Source: Paenibacillus_V sp046244365
GTDB lineage: Bacteria > Bacillota > Bacilli > Paenibacillales > NBRC-103111
Assembly (NCBI RefSeq): GCF_046244365.1
Contig: NZ_CP176395.1
Span: 62,001-126,000 of the forward strand
DNA length: 64,000 nt
Reading direction: 5' to 3'
Position 1 is the first letter of the stretch, and every line of letters begins with the position of its first letter. Positions 60,655 to 64,000 of this stretch are shown here, in pieces. The translations under genes and the position numbers were made by a program. Below the pieces are notes generated by a model, which did not search any database, was not told the DNA's origin, and saw only the letters and a list, made by a program, of their open reading frames with translations.

Positions 60655-61224
60655 GTGGTCATCACGCCTCAAATTCAAATTAGACAACAGCCAGCTTTAT
60701 TGGGGATTGACGCCGATTTGGGCAAGCAGGATATCGTCCAGCCTAGGGCGACATTTGAAATGACCACGGAACGGCCTCAGCAGGATATTCGTCAGCCTCG
60801 CGGCGATTTGGATATCGATCAGTCGCGGTCTTGGGATGCTCTTGGGGTAGGTGGTGTGCTGCAGACGATGAGCCGCATATACTCCAAAGCGCCGGAAATT
60901 GCGCTTCAAGCCATTGCCCGTATCGCCCAGGATGGAGATCGGATGGCTAAAATCCATATCAAATCGGATGCTTTTAAGGAGCTGGCTCAGAATATCCGTC
61001 TCGAATTCGGGAATTTTGATGTCGTGCCCCCTACGGAATATGATAATGTAGACATCACCTATACCGCCAATAAAGCGGATATCAATGTTACGGACGGAAG
61101 GGTTAACTTGAATACCCAGCCGAATCGTCCCGAAATCAGCTACAACCGGGGGAAACTGGATATTTACATGATGCAGTATCCCAAAGTGGAGATTACTCCG
61201 CCGAGTATTGACTATACCGTTTAG
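60655..61224 (+). CDS. YviE-like DUF6470 family protein
   Basis: A 189-residue soluble protein without known function, placed exactly where Bacillus has yviE, between flgL and fliW. The sequence has repeated short beta-strand-like blocks with proline and aspartate (QIQIRQQPALLGIDADLG, TPPSIDY). The start is GTG at 60655, seven bases after AAGGAGG; the TTG at 60649 is too close. It is probably co-transcribed with the flagellar genes. Confidence 0.8.
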   Translation: MVITPQIQIRQQPALLGIDADLGKQDIVQPRATFEMTTERPQQDIRQPRGDLDIDQSRSWDALGVGGVLQTMSRIYSKAPEIALQAIARIAQDGDRMAKIHIKSDAFKELAQNIRLEFGNFDVVPPTEYDNVDITYTANKADINVTDGRVNLNTQPNRPEISYNRGKLDIYMMQYPKVEITPPSIDYTV

Positions 61225-61331
61225 TGAGAGAGAGTGCTGCTGCTTCCAGAGCCTCTCTTTTGTTTTTGGAGGACTTGTATCTCATGACGGCGAATTAAGT
61301 AGTGAAGTCTTGTAAGAATGGAGCGTAATCG

Positions 61332-61811
61332 ATGAACATAATAACAACCCTCTTTGGCAATATTGAAGTAGAAGAAGATCAACTGTACCAATTTTCAAGC
61401 GGACTGCCGGGATTCGAGGATATGGTAAGATTCGCGCTGATTCAACCCAATGCGGATGAACCTTTCGTTTATCTTCAATCTGTAGCAGAGGCGGGTTTGA
61501 ATTTTATTCTAACCAACCCATTCTTTTACGTTCAGGAATATGATTTTGAAGTTCGAGAGCACATTACGGAAGAACTGCAAATTGCGGATACCTCCGACAT
61601 CGCCGTTTGGTCGATCGTCACGGTGAATAGTTCCCTAACGGAGGCTAGCATCAACTTACTGGCTCCTATTCTTTTAAATGTTAAAACCAAGCTGGGCAAA
61701 CAGATTATTCTCCATGACACCTCTTACCCAGTCAGATACCCGATATTGAACGATAACACGTCAAGCGGAGAGGAGGACTCCCATGCTAGTACTGTCGAGG
61801 AAAAAGGGTGA
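61332..61811 (+). CDS. fliW: flagellar assembly factor FliW
   Basis: A 159-residue beta-barrel protein that binds flagellin or CsrA. When flagellin is secreted, free FliW removes CsrA from hag mRNA and restores translation. The conserved FSSGLPGFEDMVRFALI (with a near match to the family GLPGFE motif) is present. The last 29 bases overlap csrA, so the antagonists are co-translated. A C-terminal tail of about 15 residues is acidic. Confidence 0.94.
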   Translation: MNIITTLFGNIEVEEDQLYQFSSGLPGFEDMVRFALIQPNADEPFVYLQSVAEAGLNFILTNPFFYVQEYDFEVREHITEELQIADTSDIAVWSIVTVNSSLTEASINLLAPILLNVKTKLGKQIILHDTSYPVRYPILNDNTSSGEEDSHASTVEEKG

Positions 61812-62010
61812 GTCCATCATCGTCGGGGGGAATATCGAGCTCGTAGTACTCGGTACGGAAGGCGAAAATGTGCGGATCGGGATCAAAGCGCCTAAAGATG
61901 TAGAGGTTTATCGGAAGGAACTGTTTCAATCCATCCAGGAGGAGAACCTGCAGGCAGCGAAAAATAAAATCGACCCGATACAGATCAGCAAACTTTTTCA
62001 AAAAAAATGA
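61783..62010 (+). CDS. csrA: translational regulator CsrA
   Basis: A 75-residue RNA-binding protein. The start MLVLSRKKGESIIVG and the core VRIGIKAPKDVEVYRKE match the family; the C-terminus is slightly extended, as in other Bacillota. In Bacillus it represses hag by blocking its ribosome site. GGAGGAC precedes the ATG inside fliW. The matching RNA sites lie in the hag leader just downstream. Confidence 0.96.
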   Translation: MLVLSRKKGESIIVGGNIELVVLGTEGENVRIGIKAPKDVEVYRKELFQSIQEENLQAAKNKIDPIQISKLFQKK

Positions 62011-62029
62011 AAAGTTTTCGATTTTGCTC

Positions 62030-62057
62030 TAAACTAATTTTCGCTAAAATTCGATAT
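62030..62057 (+). promoter_or_regulatory. sigma-D promoter of hag
   Basis: TAAA at 62030-62033, a 16-bp spacer and TTCGATAT at 62050-62057, matching the sigma-D pattern (six of eight in the -10). Transcription would start near 62065, giving a leader of about 92 bases. Confidence 0.65.
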
Positions 62058-62062
62058 ACTTA

Positions 62063-62148
62063 GTAGCGGCAATTTATAGGGCGGCCGACCTATAAATCTG
62101 CTACATATGAATTCCACATGGATGTGGAATAAGAACCTTCAGGGAGGA
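62063..62148 (+). promoter_or_regulatory. hag leader with CsrA-type sites
   Basis: Hairpin 1 (62063-62104) has a perfect 9-bp core, ATTTATAGG/CCTATAAAT, extended by GTAGC/GCTAC. Hairpin 2 (62111-62130) has the stem ATTCCACA/TGTGGAAT and displays GGA in its loop; ACATGGATGT closely matches the high-affinity CsrA motif. The ribosome site AGGGAGGA at 62141-62148 carries a second GGA. This two-site layout mirrors the Bacillus subtilis hag leader. Confidence 0.65.
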
Positions 62149-62156
62149 AGAATACA

Positions 62157-64000
62157 ATGAGAATTAATCACAACATCGCAGCTTTGAACACGCACCGTCA
62201 ATTGACGGGCAACACGAATGGCGCAAGCAAATCTTTGGAAAAACTGTCCTCGGGTCTTCGCATTAACCGTGCGGGCGATGACGCTGCAGGTCTTGCTATT
62301 TCCGAAAAAATGCGCGCACAAATCCGCGGTCTGGATATGGCTGCTAAGAACTCGCAAGACGGCATTTCCTTGATTCAAACTACAGAGGGTGCGCTTAACG
62401 AAACGCATTCGATCTTGCAACGTATGCGCGAACTGGCTGCTCAATCTGCCAATGATACGAACGTAAATGTTGACCGTTCTGAAATTCAAAAGGAGATTAA
62501 CCAACTGTCTTCCGAGATTAACAGAATCGGTAACACTACCGAGTTCAATACCCAAAAATTGCTGAACGGTAGCGGAGAAGAAATTAAATCTACGCTTTCG
62601 ACGATCAACCGTGGTGGAGCAATTGGTGATACGGCACAATTTGCCCAAGTTACCGGTTCCATATCAGAGCAGAAAGGTGTCAATACAATCCAAGTAGCTG
62701 CTGCTATTACTGCAGGGTCTACAGTATTGGTTGGTGATCAAACCTTCACTGCGGTATCGGGTCCAGCTGACGCTTCATTGGGCCAATTTAGTATTGATAC
62801 AGATGTGAACGCAACTGCTGCTAGTTTGGCAGCTGCGATCAATGCAAATGCTTCACTCAATAGCAGATTTGCAAATGCTGCGGTTGCTACGGATACAATA
62901 ACGCTTACTGAAAGAGCTGGGCAGGCTACAGGGGCTGCTCTTACCGCTTCGGTGGTAGCTGGCGGTACAGGAACTCTTACTGCGAATGAAACCACAGCAA
63001 GTAGAAAAGAAGTTCAAGGTAAATATACCTTTAACTTGGACAAAGCATTTGAAGTCGCTGGTCAAACACTGACTATCAATAGTGTTGCATTAACTGCTGT
63101 TGCCTCAAATGCAGCTGCTGGCCAATTTAACATTAACGCTGATCGGGAGCAACAGGTAAAAGACATTGCAAAAGCGATCAACGCGGATACTAACGCAGGC
63201 TTGGGTGCTCGCTTTGAAGCAACAGTAAAAGGAACAACGATTACTCTGACTGAACGTGTAGGTAAGGCAGCCGGAGCAGCAGCAAACCTTACTGCAGCTG
63301 GTGCCACTGGTATCGTTGACTCTACTCCTGCAGCAAGCGCAGGTATCTACAACTCCGAATTCAAAACGCTGGTTGGAAACGGCGGGAAATTCACGATCGA
63401 TGGCGTAGACATCAAAGTAACGAATGATGTTAACGATAAAGGATTGGCTGATGGAACAGCGATGTTGGCAGGCAACTCGCTTAAACAACAAGCTGACAAT
63501 CTCGCTGGTGCTATCAATGCTAATGCTAAACTGAATGGAAGCTATACAGCCTCCACTACAGGCGATAAATTGACATTGACGCAAAAAGCAGGTAAAGAAG
63601 CATTGGTTGCTCCTGTGGTAACAGCTAACACAAGTGCAGAATCCAAATTCGAAGCCAATTTCCAAATCGGCGCTAACTCTGGTCAGTCCATGACAGTAGT
63701 TATCGAAGACATGCGTGCTAACGCACTCGCGATCACTGGCGATAAAACAGGTACAGTTACGGCTAAAAACGGCCAAGTGGCTTCTTATGCTAAAACTTCG
63801 ACTGTTACCAACGGTTCTAACAACGAGAACGTTGAGTTTGCACTTGATGTAACGGATCACAAGAAAGCATCCGCTGCATTGAGCGTAATCAACGACGCAA
63901 TCGAGAACGTTTCTAGCCAACGCGCTCAATTGGGTGCTGTTCAAAACCGTCTGGAGCACACGATCAACAACTTGCAAACCGCTTCCGAGAACTTGACTGC
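62157..64000 (+). CDS. hag: flagellin (Hag), 3' end outside the window
   Basis: The filament subunit; 614 codons are present and the frame is still open at the window edge. The N-terminal D0/D1 region (MRINHNIAALNTHRQL; SSGLRINRAGDDAAGLAIS) and the start of the C-terminal D1/D0 region (QLGAVQNRLEHTINNL) are normal; about 45-50 residues should be missing. The central part is far longer than in Bacillus Hag (304 residues in total) and holds three related modules (about 62675-62958, 63017-63324, 63355-63627), each with an AINAN/AINAD core and a TLTE/TLTQ strand. The ATG at 62157 follows AGGGAGGA. Confidence 0.95.
   Translation, partial: MRINHNIAALNTHRQLTGNTNGASKSLEKLSSGLRINRAGDDAAGLAISEKMRAQIRGLDMAAKNSQDGISLIQTTEGALNETHSILQRMRELAAQSANDTNVNVDRSEIQKEINQLSSEINRIGNTTEFNTQKLLNGSGEEIKSTLSTINRGGAIGDTAQFAQVTGSISEQKGVNTIQVAAAITAGSTVLVGDQTFTAVSGPADASLGQFSIDTDVNATAASLAAAINANASLNSRFANAAVATDTITLTERAGQATGAALTASVVAGGTGTLTANETTASRKEVQGKYTFNLDKAFEVAGQTLTINSVALTAVASNAAAGQFNINADREQQVKDIAKAINADTNAGLGARFEATVKGTTITLTERVGKAAGAAANLTAAGATGIVDSTPAASAGIYNSEFKTLVGNGGKFTIDGVDIKVTNDVNDKGLADGTAMLAGNSLKQQADNLAGAINANAKLNGSYTASTTGDKLTLTQKAGKEALVAPVVTANTSAESKFEANFQIGANSGQSMTVVIEDMRANALAITGDKTGTVTAKNGQVASYAKTSTVTNGSNNENVEFALDVTDHKKASAALSVINDAIENVSSQRAQLGAVQNRLEHTINNLQTASENLT

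Noticed and set aside
1..64000. CRISPR arrays, phage or insertion sequences
   Set aside because: Repeats here are short tandem or hairpin elements without spacers of uniform length, and no transposase, integrase or phage gene is present.

Overview
This window is a chromosomal segment of a spore-forming, flagellated, S-layer-bearing member of the Firmicutes, most likely Paenibacillaceae (Paenibacillus or a close relative such as Cohnella). The evidence is the Bacillus-type gene order (atp operon, murA-spoIID-spoIIQ-spoIIID-mbl-flhO-flhP, degSU-comF-yvyF-flgM-flgN-flgK-flgL-yviE-fliW-csrA-hag), the sporulation genes, and several large SLH-domain proteins next to a csaB/tagA/tagO polymer locus. 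All 58 genes I support are on the + strand. I see no tRNA, rRNA, CRISPR array, insertion sequence or prophage.

Layout. 1-7.7 kb: F1Fo ATP synthase operon behind a near-consensus sigma-A promoter, ending in an intrinsic terminator. 7.9-18.6 kb: an 11-subunit complex I operon (nuoABCDHIJKLMN, no NADH-oxidising nuoEFG), with its own promoter and terminator. 18.6-19.1 kb: a gene-free stretch with a 20-bp tandem repeat and GC-rich hairpins. 19.1-29.7 kb: SLH-anchored subtilase, DUF1146 protein, murA, spoIID, spoIIQ, spoIIID, mbl, flhO, flhP and a small membrane protein. 29.9-38.1 kb: a phosphatidyltransferase, fabZ, phosphoglucomutase, then a DUF5693 membrane protein, csaB, tagA and tagO, the likely machinery for a pyruvylated secondary cell wall polymer. 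38.3-46.2 kb: two very large SLH proteins, the second probably the main S-layer protein. 46.3-51.4 kb: an exported protein, a small acid-soluble spore protein, metK and an exported phosphodiester glycosidase. 51.4-56.7 kb: degS-degU, a short membrane protein, comFA and comFC. 56.8-64 kb: late flagellar genes ending in a flagellin cut by the window edge.

How the parts fit. The atp and nuo operons form an energy block. The csaB/tagA/tagO block would make the wall ligand that SLH proteins bind, and three SLH proteins are encoded within 23 kb of it. The flagellar block holds the FlgM/sigma-D and FliW/CsrA/flagellin control circuits, and the matching sites can be read in the DNA: sigma-D-type promoters before flgM and hag, and a CsrA-type GGA hairpin plus a GGA-bearing ribosome site in the hag leader.

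Most noteworthy signals: families of short hairpin repeats placed just before the ribosome sites of atpG, atpD and nuoL; a 20-bp tandem repeat carrying ribosome-site/ATG/stop micro-ORFs; a terminator between the only clear promoter and metK; a tandem in-frame translation start on the S-layer gene; a sigma-D-like promoter ahead of a giant SLH protein; and a DUF5693 gene overlapping csaB.
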